From positions 1 through 61,114 of the forward strand of contig CAUTJT010000009.1 in NCBI GenBank assembly GCA_963539215.1: DNA of 61,114 nt. Reading direction: 5' to 3'. Below, piece by piece: positions 1-8,327 of the stretch; position 1 is the stretch's first letter; each line of letters starts with the position of its first letter. Made by a program: the position numbers and the translations under genes. Under the pieces are notes generated by a model that made no database searches, was not told the DNA's origin, and saw only the letters and a program-made list of their open reading frames with translations. This stretch comes from CAURNT01 sp963539215. GTDB lineage: Bacteria; Fusobacteriota; Fusobacteriia; Fusobacteriales; Leptotrichiaceae.

Positions 1-52
1 AAAATTTTGTTTTTTATTTGTTTTACCTTTATTTTAGCGTGTTTAAATAAAA

Positions 53-82
53 AAGAATTCTCAAAAAATTTTAAGAATTCTT
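53..82. repeat. Two AAGAATTC palindromes 20 bp apart
   Basis: A palindromic block AAGAATTCT occurs at 53-61 and again at 73-81; the second copy is a perfect 10-base palindrome (73-82). The centres are 20 bp, about two helical turns, apart, so the pair could be an operator or fold as a hairpin. Nothing else in bases 1-240 can be assigned except a second short dyad at 153-171 (arms TACTTTGA and TCAAAGTA) and the terminator at 236-282. This stretch is probably the upstream region of a leftward gene beyond the window edge. Confidence 0.35.
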
Positions 83-235
83 AATTTATTTTAAAATGTA
101 TATCTAATTCCAAGATTAACTTGACCAACTTGATTTACTTTACGAAAAACTTTACTTTGAACTTCAAAGTATATTTGTCTACCTTTTTCCTTCTTTTATA
201 TATTTCAATTTTATCTTCTCTTATTAATTTACTTA

Positions 236-282
236 TAAAAAACTGCACCACCAATCTTGTGGTCAAGATTATGGATGCAGTT
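236..282 (-). terminator. Terminator after peptide-binding lipoprotein gene
   Basis: On the minus strand the arms AACTGCA and TGCAGTT (276-282 and 241-247) enclose a second stem, ATCTTG/CAAGAT, giving a long branched hairpin followed by a T run (TTTTTTA). It begins 10 bases past the stop of the gene at 292-1752 and closes the recR-metK-lipoprotein unit. Confidence 0.8.
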
Positions 283-291
283 CAAACCATC

Positions 292-1752
292 TTATTTAAT
301 ATATGCATACGATAAATCTGTAATATTTCCTATAGGCACATTTAACAATCCTTTTATTTTAGGATTTATATACTGATTTTCAACAGAAAAATATAAAGGT
401 GAAACCACTAAAGATTCAAGAAGAAGTTTTTCTGCAAGATGTAATTTATCATTTCTTCCATTCAAATCATTTTTTGATTCATCTATTAATTTTTGATATT
501 CTTTTTGATTAAATACAGATACTTCCTTATTTTTAAAATAGAATCTTTCAAGTATAGCAAGCGGATCTCTATATTTAGGAGACCAAGTATTTAAAGCAAT
601 ATCATAATTATTTTCTTTTATAAGACTTAATCTTTCTTTAAATGGCACAGTCTTTATAACAACATCTATACCTAACTTAGATATACTATTTTGTAAAAAT
701 TGTGCTTCTTTAATTTCTATAGGAGTATTTCCTGTTAAAAGTTCAAGTTTGATTTTTTTATTCCCTAATTCTTTTTTTGCTAATTCTAATTCTTTTTTTG
801 ATTCTTCAAAATTGAAATCAGAAATACCATATCCTTTTTTATAACCAAGAATATCACTTACCATATTTAAAGCAACTTTAGAGCCATCCTTTTTAACTAA
901 ATTTACATATTCTTCTCTATTAATACCTAAAGATATAGCTTTTCTTAAATGTAAATTCTTAATACTCTCATTACTAAATACATTATAATCTATATACCAA
1001 ATTCTACCATCATAATATTGATTAACATTGTCACCCAATAATTCAACATCAACTCTCGATATATCTATATCCCCGTTTTTTATAAGGTTATTCACAACAG
1101 AATAGTCATTAAAGTAAACATATTTAATATTTTCTATTTTAACATCTTTACTTCTCCAATAATAAGGATTCTTTTCTAATAAAATATCTTGTTCATTTTG
1201 TTGCTTAAGCATATATGGACCATTATACTTACCTTCAATATAAGGATATGAAAGAGGCAGTGTTAATAATGATAAGAAATAAGGAACATCCTCCTTTAAT
1301 TCAAATATAAGTTTATTATTTTCAAGTTTAATTCCTAATTTTTCTTTTGAAACCTTACCCTCATAATATTCTTTTGCATTTTTAACAACATTTAACATAT
1401 TAGCATATTGAGATAATTCTTTTTTATCTAAAGTTCTAAGAATTCCGTTATAAACATCTTCTATAGTTATTAGAGTCCCATCTGAATATCTCAAATTATC
1501 CTTAATTTCAAATATATATTTATTTTCTTCTTTAACATATCCTTTAGCTAAAGCAAGATCTAAATTCCCATCTTTATCATAACGCATTAAACCTTCGAAA
1601 AGAGTATTTGAAACTTGAAGTGAAATATTATCACTATATTTTTGTGGATCTAAACTTTTGGGAGCTGAAAATATATTATAGACAACCGTTTCATTACTAA
1701 CGCCACAAGATAAAATAAGCAACATTAAAATTATACTAAATAATTTCTTCAA
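292..1752 (-). CDS. ABC transporter substrate-binding lipoprotein, peptide type
   Basis: This 486-residue protein is a family 5 (OppA/DppA-like) extracellular solute-binding protein, which captures oligopeptides or similar ligands for an ABC importer. The N-terminus is a lipoprotein signal: a hydrophobic stretch ending in LILSC, with the lipidated cysteine at residue 16. The early SAPKSLDP segment and the later GPYML and KNPYYW segments are typical of the family. The start codon is TTG, preceded by AGGTGAT, which overlaps the last codons of metK, so translation is probably coupled. No permease or ATPase partner genes are adjacent, so it either works with a transporter encoded elsewhere or is an orphan binding protein. 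The ligand cannot be told from sequence. Confidence 0.85.
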   Translation of the reverse strand: MKKLFSIILMLLILSCGVSNETVVYNIFSAPKSLDPQKYSDNISLQVSNTLFEGLMRYDKDGNLDLALAKGYVKEENKYIFEIKDNLRYSDGTLITIEDVYNGILRTLDKKELSQYANMLNVVKNAKEYYEGKVSKEKLGIKLENNKLIFELKEDVPYFLSLLTLPLSYPYIEGKYNGPYMLKQQNEQDILLEKNPYYWRSKDVKIENIKYVYFNDYSVVNNLIKNGDIDISRVDVELLGDNVNQYYDGRIWYIDYNVFSNESIKNLHLRKAISLGINREEYVNLVKKDGSKVALNMVSDILGYKKGYGISDFNFEESKKELELAKKELGNKKIKLELLTGNTPIEIKEAQFLQNSISKLGIDVVIKTVPFKERLSLIKENNYDIALNTWSPKYRDPLAILERFYFKNKEVSVFNQKEYQKLIDESKNDLNGRNDKLHLAEKLLLESLVVSPLYFSVENQYINPKIKGLLNVPIGNITDLSYAYIK

Positions 1753-1754
1753 TA

Positions 1755-2906
1755 CTAATCACCTAGTTCCTTTTTCAATTCTTCAACCTTATCTAATCTT
1801 TCCCAAGGAATATCTATATCCTTTCTACCTATATGACCAAAAGCAGCCAAATCTTGATATTTAAAATTAGGTTTTCTTAAAGATAAAGTTTTTTCTATAC
1901 CTCTTGGTGTTAAATCAAAAATCTTTGATACTACTTCAGCCATTCTATCTTCTGATATATTTGAAGTTCCAAATGTATCAATACGAATAGATGTAGGTTC
2001 TACAACACCTATAGCATAAGATAACTGTACCTCACATTTTTTAGCAAGTCCTGCAGCAACTATATTTTTAGCTATCCATCTCGCTGCATAAGCTGCAGAT
2101 CTATCTACTTTTGAACTATCTTTACCAGAAAAAGCTCCACCACCATGTCTAAAGTATCCACCATAAGTATCTACAATAATCTTTCTACCTGTAAGACCAG
2201 TATCACCGTGTGGACCTCCTATAACAAATCTTCCTGTTGGATTAATATAAAATTTAGATACTTCAGATATATCTCTACCGTATTCAGCTAAAGCTGGAAT
2301 AATTACTCTTTCTTTTAATTCTTTCTCTATTTGTTCTCTACTTACTTCTTCATCATGTTGTACTGATAAAACTATAGTTTCTATACCTAATATATTATCA
2401 TTTTCATCATATTTAAGTGTAACTTGTGCTTTAGCATCTGGTCTTGCCCAACTTAAAACTTTACTTCTTGTAAGTTCTGTTAATTTTATTATTATATTTC
2501 TAGCTAAAGTTAAAGCAAGTGGCATAAGTTCTGGCGTTTCATTTACAGCACCTCCAAACATTATACCTTGATCTCCAGCACCCCCTACATCTACTCCTTG
2601 AGATATATCTGGAGATTGAGAATGTATCATATTAACAACACCACAATCATAATCAAAACCAAGTCCTGGAACATAACCTATCTCTCTTATTTTATCTCTA
2701 ACTAAACTTTGTATATCTATATATGTTTTAGTTGTTATTTCACCACCAACTAAAACAAAACCTGTTGTTGCAAATGTTTCACAAGCTACTCTTGAATTTT
2801 CATCATCTTTTAAACAAGCATCTAATACTGCATCTGAAATTTGATCACATATTTTATCAGGATGTCCTGGTGAAACAAATTCAGAAGTAAAATATCTTAT
2901 TGCCAT
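1755..2906 (-). CDS. metK: S-adenosylmethionine synthase
   Basis: MetK makes S-adenosylmethionine from methionine and ATP in the cytoplasm, supplying the many methyltransferases in this window (TrmD, RsmB and others). The protein (383 residues) has the family's GHPDK motif at residues 14-18, the GAGDQG loop at 109-114 and the GGGAFSGKD signature near residue 250. Length is normal for bacterial MetK. Two in-frame ATGs exist, at 2912 and 2906; the AGGAGG sits only 2 bases from the first and 8 from the second, so I chose 2906. It lies 12 bases after recR and 2 bases before the peptide-binding lipoprotein gene. No SAM riboswitch precedes it; it appears to be an inner gene of the operon. Confidence 0.97.
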   Translation of the reverse strand: MAIRYFTSEFVSPGHPDKICDQISDAVLDACLKDDENSRVACETFATTGFVLVGGEITTKTYIDIQSLVRDKIREIGYVPGLGFDYDCGVVNMIHSQSPDISQGVDVGGAGDQGIMFGGAVNETPELMPLALTLARNIIIKLTELTRSKVLSWARPDAKAQVTLKYDENDNILGIETIVLSVQHDEEVSREQIEKELKERVIIPALAEYGRDISEVSKFYINPTGRFVIGGPHGDTGLTGRKIIVDTYGGYFRHGGGAFSGKDSSKVDRSAAYAARWIAKNIVAAGLAKKCEVQLSYAIGVVEPTSIRIDTFGTSNISEDRMAEVVSKIFDLTPRGIEKTLSLRKPNFKYQDLAAFGHIGRKDIDIPWERLDKVEELKKELGD

Positions 2907-2918
2907 ATTCATTACCTC

Positions 2919-3506
2919 CTAATCTATACTTTTTCTACCCTCTAAAGATTGAGAAAGTGTTGCACTATCAGAATATTCAATATTTCCACCTATCGGTATA
3001 CCACTTGCAATTCTACTCATTTTTACATTTTTATCTTTTAGTAATTTAACAAGATACTGTATAGTTGTTTCTCCCTCAAAATCAGGATTTAAAGCAAATA
3101 TTACCTCATTAATATTCTCATCAACTCTCTCTAATAACTCTGATATATTTAGTTCGTTTACACCTATTCCATTTAAAGGATTTATTTTACCTCCTAAAAC
3201 ATGAAACAGACCATTGTATGTATTACTTTTTTTTATAGCATATATATCTCTCGTATCTTCAACAATACAAATTATACTTCTATCTCTTTTTTCATCACTA
3301 CATATATCACAAATATCGGTATCTGTCAAATTAAAGCATAATTTACATGGTTTTATACTGTCATACGAACTTCTAATAGTTTCTAATAAATAAGCAATAT
3401 CTTCTTCATCTTTTAGTAAAAGATCAAATGCTATACGTGTAGCATTTTTCTTCCCTATACCTTTTAATTTTGATAAAGCATTTATTAATTCATCAATCTT
3501 TTTCAT
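2919..3506 (-). CDS. recR: Recombination mediator protein RecR
   Basis: RecR works with RecO and RecF to load RecA onto gapped single-stranded DNA. In order, the 195-residue protein shows a helix-hairpin-helix (KLKGIGKKNA, residues 14-23), a C4 zinc finger built from CKLC and CDIC at about 54-69, and a Toprim domain starting at EDTRD and continuing through LNPDFEGE. Length is typical. It heads the recR-metK-lipoprotein unit, 72 bases downstream of pyk and just past the pyk terminator; no clear promoter lies in that gap, so it may rely on read-through or on a promoter inside pyk. Its partner recO is also in this window. Confidence 0.96.
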   Translation of the reverse strand: MKKIDELINALSKLKGIGKKNATRIAFDLLLKDEEDIAYLLETIRSSYDSIKPCKLCFNLTDTDICDICSDEKRDRSIICIVEDTRDIYAIKKSNTYNGLFHVLGGKINPLNGIGVNELNISELLERVDENINEVIFALNPDFEGETTIQYLVKLLKDKNVKMSRIASGIPIGGNIEYSDSATLSQSLEGRKSID

Positions 3507-3523
3507 CTATACCTTCCTATGAA

Positions 3524-3550
3524 AAGAAAAGAACTGAATTAACAGTTCTT
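3524..3550 (-). terminator. Terminator after pyk
   Basis: Minus-strand stem AGAACTG/CAGTTCT (arms at 3543-3549 and 3530-3536) with a 6-base loop, followed by TTTCTTTT. It separates pfkA-pyk from recR-metK. Confidence 0.75.
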
Positions 3551-3578
3551 CTCTATTTAAGATTATTAATTTCAATTA

Positions 3579-5018
3579 TTAAACAATTCTTGAAACTTTG
3601 AAAGTATTAGTTGTACCAGTTTCAGAAACACCTGTTACTAAAACAACTAAATCACCTTTCTTAAATCCTGTATAAGCTTCATCTGCTGTAGTTGAAGCAT
3701 TTGAAGCAGCAACTTCTAAAGCTTTATTAAAGAAGTGTTCAGGATTATCTAAGTCATTAGCAACTATAGCTCTTACTCCTCTTACTAATGCTAATTGTCT
3801 TGCAGTTACATCACTATCAGTTAATGCAATTATTGGCATTGAAGGATTGTATTTTCTTATCATTTTAGCTGCTCTTCCTGTTTTTGTCCAACAAACTATT
3901 AATTTAGCACCTAAATTTTCAGCAGCTTCTACTGCACCTTTAGATATTGCTTCTGTTATTGTTACATCATGAGTATAGAATATTTTTGGCACTCCATATT
4001 CATCAGTTTTAGCTGATATAGTAGCCATAGTTCTTACAGCTTCTACAGGATATTTACCATTTGCAGATTCTCCAGATAACATAACAGCATCAGTACCATC
4101 TAATATAGCATTAGCTACGTCTCCTGCTTCTGCTCTTGTAGGTCTTGGATTCTTTTGCATTGAATCTAACATTTGTGTTGCAGTAATTACTGGTTTACCA
4201 ACTGCATTACATTTTCTTATCATCATTTTTTGCATAAATGGAACTTCTTCAACTGGAACTTCTACTCCTAAGTCACCTCTTGCTACCATTATACCATCTG
4301 ATAATTCTAATATTTCATCAAAGTTATCTATACCTTCTTGGTTTTCTATTTTAGAAATTATTTTAATATTTTCTCCACCATTTTCATCTAATACTCTTCT
4401 AACTTCAGCAACATCAGATGCTTTTCTAATGAATGATGCAGCAATATAGTCCACGCCAACTTCACAACCAAATTTTAAATCTGCTTTATCTTTTTCAGCT
4501 AAAGCTGGTAAAGAAACTGAAACTCCTGGTAAGTTAACACCTTTCTTTTGTCCTAAAGCACCAGAGTTTTTAACTTTACAGAATATTTCTTCTCCTTTAA
4601 TTTCTTTAACTTCTAATCCTATTAATCCATCATCAACTAAGATTGTATCTCCAGGTTTTAAATCTTTTGTCATCCCTGGGTAAGAAACTGATATTTTTTC
4701 AGGAGTTCCTTTGAATGAATAATCTGTAGTAACTATGAAATCTTGTCCTTCTACTAAATCGTATTTAACGTCTCCTTCTGCGTGAGATCCTGTTCTTATT
4801 TCTGGACCTTTAGTATCTAATAAGATAGCTACATGTTTCCCTGTTTCTTTTGATATTTCTCTTATTGTTTTAATTCTTGCACCGTGTTCTTCATGATCCC
4901 CGTGTGAGAAGTTTAATCTCATTACGTTCATTCCACTTAAAACTAATTCTTTAAGTACTTCTTTTTTTTCACTTTTAGGTCCTATTGTACATACAACCTT
5001 AGTCATTTTTATTTTCAT
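3579..5018 (-). CDS. pyk: Pyruvate kinase
   Basis: Pyruvate kinase converts phosphoenolpyruvate and ADP to pyruvate and ATP, the last step of glycolysis. The 479-residue protein carries CTIGPKS at 10-16, the active-site block ISKIENQEG at 221-229, MVARGDLGVE at 244-253, ITATQMLDSM at 278-287 and PTRAE at 293-297. It lacks the extra C-terminal PEP-utiliser domain found in Bacillus-type enzymes. The ATG at 5018 follows AGGAGG by 6 bases. It is 16 bases downstream of pfkA in the same unit, pairing the two irreversible glycolytic steps under one promoter, and it is followed by its own terminator. The product feeds the lactate dehydrogenase encoded at 45397. Confidence 0.97.
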   Translation of the reverse strand: MKIKMTKVVCTIGPKSEKKEVLKELVLSGMNVMRLNFSHGDHEEHGARIKTIREISKETGKHVAILLDTKGPEIRTGSHAEGDVKYDLVEGQDFIVTTDYSFKGTPEKISVSYPGMTKDLKPGDTILVDDGLIGLEVKEIKGEEIFCKVKNSGALGQKKGVNLPGVSVSLPALAEKDKADLKFGCEVGVDYIAASFIRKASDVAEVRRVLDENGGENIKIISKIENQEGIDNFDEILELSDGIMVARGDLGVEVPVEEVPFMQKMMIRKCNAVGKPVITATQMLDSMQKNPRPTRAEAGDVANAILDGTDAVMLSGESANGKYPVEAVRTMATISAKTDEYGVPKIFYTHDVTITEAISKGAVEAAENLGAKLIVCWTKTGRAAKMIRKYNPSMPIIALTDSDVTARQLALVRGVRAIVANDLDNPEHFFNKALEVAASNASTTADEAYTGFKKGDLVVLVTGVSETGTTNTFKVSRIV

Positions 5019-5034
5019 ATTATTCCTCCTATAT

Positions 5035-6000
5035 TTAAACTGATAACATCATAGCAACATCATAATCTTCTTGAGATTTTTTATGATAATTTTCCCAAGC
5101 ATAAGATAATTTATGAGTTACAATATTTGAACTTTCAACTCCAACCATTAGTCCTGCTTTACCTTCAACTAATAACTCAACTGCTTTAACTCCAAATTTT
5201 GTAGCTAATAATCTATCTGCAGCTGTTGGATTCCCTCCTCTTTGTATATGAGCTAAAACAACTAATCTTGGATCTAAATCAGGTATTCTATCTGTTAAAT
5301 CTTTAATTATTGTTTCTTTACCTTTGTACCCTTCTGACATAATAATTACATCATAAGTTTTACCTTCTTTTCTTCTATTGTTAATGATTTTAACAATATC
5401 TTCAACCTTAGAATCAACTTCAGGAATTAAAATACCATTTGCCCCACATGCAATACCTGCATTTAAAGCTAAATCTCCACAGTTTCTTCCCATAACTTCT
5501 ATCACAAATGTTCTATCATGTGATTTAGCTGTATCTCTTATTTGATTAAATGATTCAAGTATAATATTTAGTGCAGTATCATAACCTATTGTATAATCTG
5601 TACCAGCTATATCATTATCTATAGTTCCAGGTATTCCTATAGTTTTTATACCATGTTCTTCATACAAGTAATGAGCCCCATGGAATGATCCATCTCCTCC
5701 TATTACAACTAATCCTTCAATCCCCATTTCTTTTAATATATTAGCAGCTTCTGTTCTTACTGCAGGGTCTTTAAATTCTGGAAGTCTAGCTGAAAGAAGC
5801 ATAGTTCCTCCCTTACCTGCAAGTCCTGCAACATCTAATGAAGTCATTTTGAATATATCTCTATCCAAGATTCCTTTATATCCTCTTCTGATACCATAAA
5901 CTTCCATTCCCTTTGACATAGCAGTTTTTGCTACTACTCTTATGGCAGCATTCATTCCTTGTGAATCTCCACCACTAGTCAAGATAGCAATTTTTTTCAT
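5035..6000 (-). CDS. pfkA: ATP-dependent 6-phosphofructokinase
   Basis: PfkA phosphorylates fructose 6-phosphate to fructose 1,6-bisphosphate with ATP, the committed step of glycolysis. At 321 residues it has the length of the short bacterial allosteric type. Visible motifs are the ATP-binding GGDSQGMNA (10-18), GGDGS at 101-105, the catalytic PGTIDND loop at 124-130 with its aspartates, and MGRNCG near 170. The glycine after GGDG supports ATP rather than pyrophosphate use, by family knowledge. The start has AGGAGG 5 bases upstream. A good promoter lies at 6040-6068, and pyk follows directly. Confidence 0.97.
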   Translation of the reverse strand: MKKIAILTSGGDSQGMNAAIRVVAKTAMSKGMEVYGIRRGYKGILDRDIFKMTSLDVAGLAGKGGTMLLSARLPEFKDPAVRTEAANILKEMGIEGLVVIGGDGSFHGAHYLYEEHGIKTIGIPGTIDNDIAGTDYTIGYDTALNIILESFNQIRDTAKSHDRTFVIEVMGRNCGDLALNAGIACGANGILIPEVDSKVEDIVKIINNRRKEGKTYDVIIMSEGYKGKETIIKDLTDRIPDLDPRLVVLAHIQRGGNPTAADRLLATKFGVKAVELLVEGKAGLMVGVESSNIVTHKLSYAWENYHKKSQEDYDVAMMLSV

Positions 6001-6039
6001 TTCATCCTCCTAGTATCTTTAATTACTATTTACCTAAAT

Positions 6040-6068
6040 ATTTTACCATTAAATCATTAAATTTTCAA
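6040..6068 (-). promoter_or_regulatory. Promoter of pfkA-pyk
   Basis: Minus strand TTGAAA (6063-6068), a 17-base spacer, then TAAAAT (6040-6045), with TGG directly before the -10 (extended -10 form). It lies about 40 bases from the pfkA start and downstream of the terminator of the preceding OMP gene. Confidence 0.75.
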
Positions 6069-6096
6069 GATATTTTTTAATACTATGAAGATTAGT

Positions 6097-6127
6097 AAAA
6101 AAAAATGGAAACTAAAATAGTTTCCAT
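6097..6127 (-). terminator. Terminator after large OMP gene
   Basis: Minus-strand stem ATGGAAACT/AGTTTCCAT (arms 6119-6127 and 6105-6113) with a 5-base loop and an uninterrupted run of nine Ts. It makes the 6140-8257 gene monocistronic. Confidence 0.88.
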
Positions 6128-6139
6128 TTAATTTAAATC

Positions 6140-8257
6140 TTACCATCTATATTCGATATTTAAAGTTCCTTTTCCAGAAATTTTCTTTAATCCGAATACT
6201 TTATTTTCTCCATCTTCTTTACCAAATTTAAATTGAGCAGATACTTCAGGTTTAACTGTTACTTTTCCATATTTAAGTTCAGCATTTACTTTTGGAGTTA
6301 AGCTGAATCTTTCTGTATAAGCTACTACATCTGTTTGTTCTTCTTTTATACCTTTACCTTTTTCTTTTAAGTAGTCAAGGAAAGTCTTAGCTTTTTCCCC
6401 TTCAAAATTATTCATTAATTTATCTGTACCAGTTTCATATGCATCAAAGAATTTGTTATTTAATAAATATGAATATTCTGAATCTAATCCTAATCCTAAT
6501 TTATGGTTTTCATTTATTAAGTAATTAACACCAAAATTAGCTAACCCTGAATATGAGTTAATATTTGTTTTTTCTTCACCTTCTTCAAAGTGAGATAATA
6601 AATATTTGAACCCTAATTCGTTATTTAACTCAAATGAATTTATTGTATATGTAGTTTTTAATGAAGGTCTAACTCCTAAGAAAGCTTCTTTCTCTACAAG
6701 TTTAGATACAACAAAAGCATTTAATGAAGGAGTAAATGTTAATTTACCATTTTTAATCATATCAGAAATCTTAAGATTTCCAAATACATCATGATATGAC
6801 TTAGTATCATAATCTGATTCATCTTCTTTTAATTGTTTTCCATAGAATAAGTTATAACGTCCATTTAATTCAGCTTTAAGTGCATCTTTAGAGTATGAAA
6901 CTCCAGCTCCAGTTAATAAATTGTGTTGAACTGTAGAATTAATAATTGCATCTTCTAATTTATAATTTGCAATTGTATTTACTCCTAAGTTATCTGTTAA
7001 TTTATATGCTAATTTATTCTTAGAATCAAACTTAACAGCTTCTAAAGCACTTCTTTCAAGATCTTCTTCACCAACTTTTATTTTACCTAAGTATGTTCCT
7101 ACGAAGAATTTAACTTCATTTTCAGTATTAACTAATAATTTTTTATCATCATATTTAACATTTAATACTGCCTTAGGAAGATTTAATAAACTTCCTGCAT
7201 TTTCAGTATATTTATAATCACCATCTGTATAAGTTTTACCAGCTTCTATAGGTAAGTTTGCAACTTCTGCATCATAAACTAATTTACCTTCTACAGTAGT
7301 ATTTTTTAAACCTGTATATTTAGCAACATTTTCTATTCCAGCTTTGAAATATCTTTCAGACATAACATTTTCTCTTTGACTTGTTTTTTCAAGAAGTAAT
7401 CCTAAATCAAAACTTGGTTTAGTAGATAATTCTAAAGTATCGTTTAATAATTTAGTTGAAAGTTTAACATTACCTTTAAGTCTTCCTCCAAAATTTAAAT
7501 TAGTTGTATCTGATTCAGTTAATAAATCTAAAGAATTCTCATTTGCAGGAACAAACTCTTTATCTTTACCTAATACATGAGTTAATTCTGCATCTAATTT
7601 AAATCCTTCGAATTGTTTTCCAGCTTTAACAAATGATTCTAATCTTGAATATACATCTTTATCTAAATTATATATAGTTCCAGCTAATAAATTAGAAGAT
7701 TCTGTTGTATTTTTAACAACAGCTGATAATAATAATCTATCATTTTCTGTTAATCTAAATCCATTATCTTTATAGAAGTTATTTCTGTCATCTTCTTTAT
7801 CTTTTCTTTCTAATTCAGCTTTCTTTTCTGCTGACCATACTTTTTTAGCATCTAAATGCTCTTTTAAAGCAGTTTCAATAGATTTTTCTTTTTTATCGAA
7901 ACCTTTTTCAGAATCAGTATACCCTGCAACTGCATTTAATATTAATGAAGTATTTTCAGTTAACATTGAATCAAATCTAGCACCTGCATAAGCTTCTCTT
8001 GTAACTCCTTCTTTTTGAGCTTCTCCACTAAGTTTAGTCCCTGTGAATAAGAAAGTATCTTTGTTAGAATCTAAGAAGAATCCTAAATCTAACTTAGTTT
8101 TAACAGGGAATTTTTGTCCTTCAAATTTAACTCCACTTTCTTCTTTTTTAACATCAGTTTCAGCTTTAGCTTCCGAATTAGATTTTACATATCCCGTAAC
8201 ATCAGCGAATGAAGCCACAGAAGTTAATGCTAAAACTCCTAATAATGCTTTTTTCAT
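6140..8257 (-). CDS. Large outer-membrane beta-barrel protein, paralog 1
   Basis: The 705-residue product has a clear signal peptide (MKKALLGVLALTSVASFA, cut before D19). The rest is long runs of alternating polar/hydrophobic strands, and the last residues (LNIEYRW) end in an aromatic, as in proteins folded by the BAM complex. A Lys/Glu-rich, probably helical stretch lies at about residues 125-165 and interrupts the strand pattern; it is followed by a YKDNG segment. The gene at 10776-12878 shares the signal peptide, YKDNG-type segment, LLSAV, GRLKGNVKL and the C-terminus, so the two are paralogs. A TTGACA promoter, AGGAGGA RBS and private terminator suggest an abundant major envelope protein. 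I do not recognise a characterised family; porin or adhesin are both possible. Confidence 0.75.
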   Translation of the reverse strand: MKKALLGVLALTSVASFADVTGYVKSNSEAKAETDVKKEESGVKFEGQKFPVKTKLDLGFFLDSNKDTFLFTGTKLSGEAQKEGVTREAYAGARFDSMLTENTSLILNAVAGYTDSEKGFDKKEKSIETALKEHLDAKKVWSAEKKAELERKDKEDDRNNFYKDNGFRLTENDRLLLSAVVKNTTESSNLLAGTIYNLDKDVYSRLESFVKAGKQFEGFKLDAELTHVLGKDKEFVPANENSLDLLTESDTTNLNFGGRLKGNVKLSTKLLNDTLELSTKPSFDLGLLLEKTSQRENVMSERYFKAGIENVAKYTGLKNTTVEGKLVYDAEVANLPIEAGKTYTDGDYKYTENAGSLLNLPKAVLNVKYDDKKLLVNTENEVKFFVGTYLGKIKVGEEDLERSALEAVKFDSKNKLAYKLTDNLGVNTIANYKLEDAIINSTVQHNLLTGAGVSYSKDALKAELNGRYNLFYGKQLKEDESDYDTKSYHDVFGNLKISDMIKNGKLTFTPSLNAFVVSKLVEKEAFLGVRPSLKTTYTINSFELNNELGFKYLLSHFEEGEEKTNINSYSGLANFGVNYLINENHKLGLGLDSEYSYLLNNKFFDAYETGTDKLMNNFEGEKAKTFLDYLKEKGKGIKEEQTDVVAYTERFSLTPKVNAELKYGKVTVKPEVSAQFKFGKEDGENKVFGLKKISGKGTLNIEYRW

Positions 8258-8298
8258 TTTATTATCCTCCTAAAATATTATATATTTCCTTGCTTAAC

Positions 8299-8327
8299 AT
8301 TTTACATTCAAAAAAGTCTTTTGTCAA
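8299..8327 (-). promoter_or_regulatory. Promoter of OMP paralog 1
   Basis: Minus strand TTGACA (8322-8327), 17-base spacer, TAAAAT (8299-8304). The TGA inside the -35 hexamer (8324-8326) is the stop codon of the preceding hydrolase gene, so the two units are packed with no spare bases. Confidence 0.85.

Noticed and set aside
121..315. 64-codon plus-strand reading frame beginning with TTG
   Set aside because: It runs through the terminator at 236-282 and into the antisense of the lipoprotein gene, has no ribosome site, and its hydrophobic composition is what AT-rich sequence gives by chance.
2907..3578. Possible SAM riboswitch upstream of metK
   Set aside because: metK is an inner operon gene 12 bases after recR; no leader or conserved riboswitch core is present.
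6606..8273. Plus-strand reading frames inside the OMP gene
   Set aside because: They are antisense shadows of a well-supported gene, with no ribosome sites or family features.
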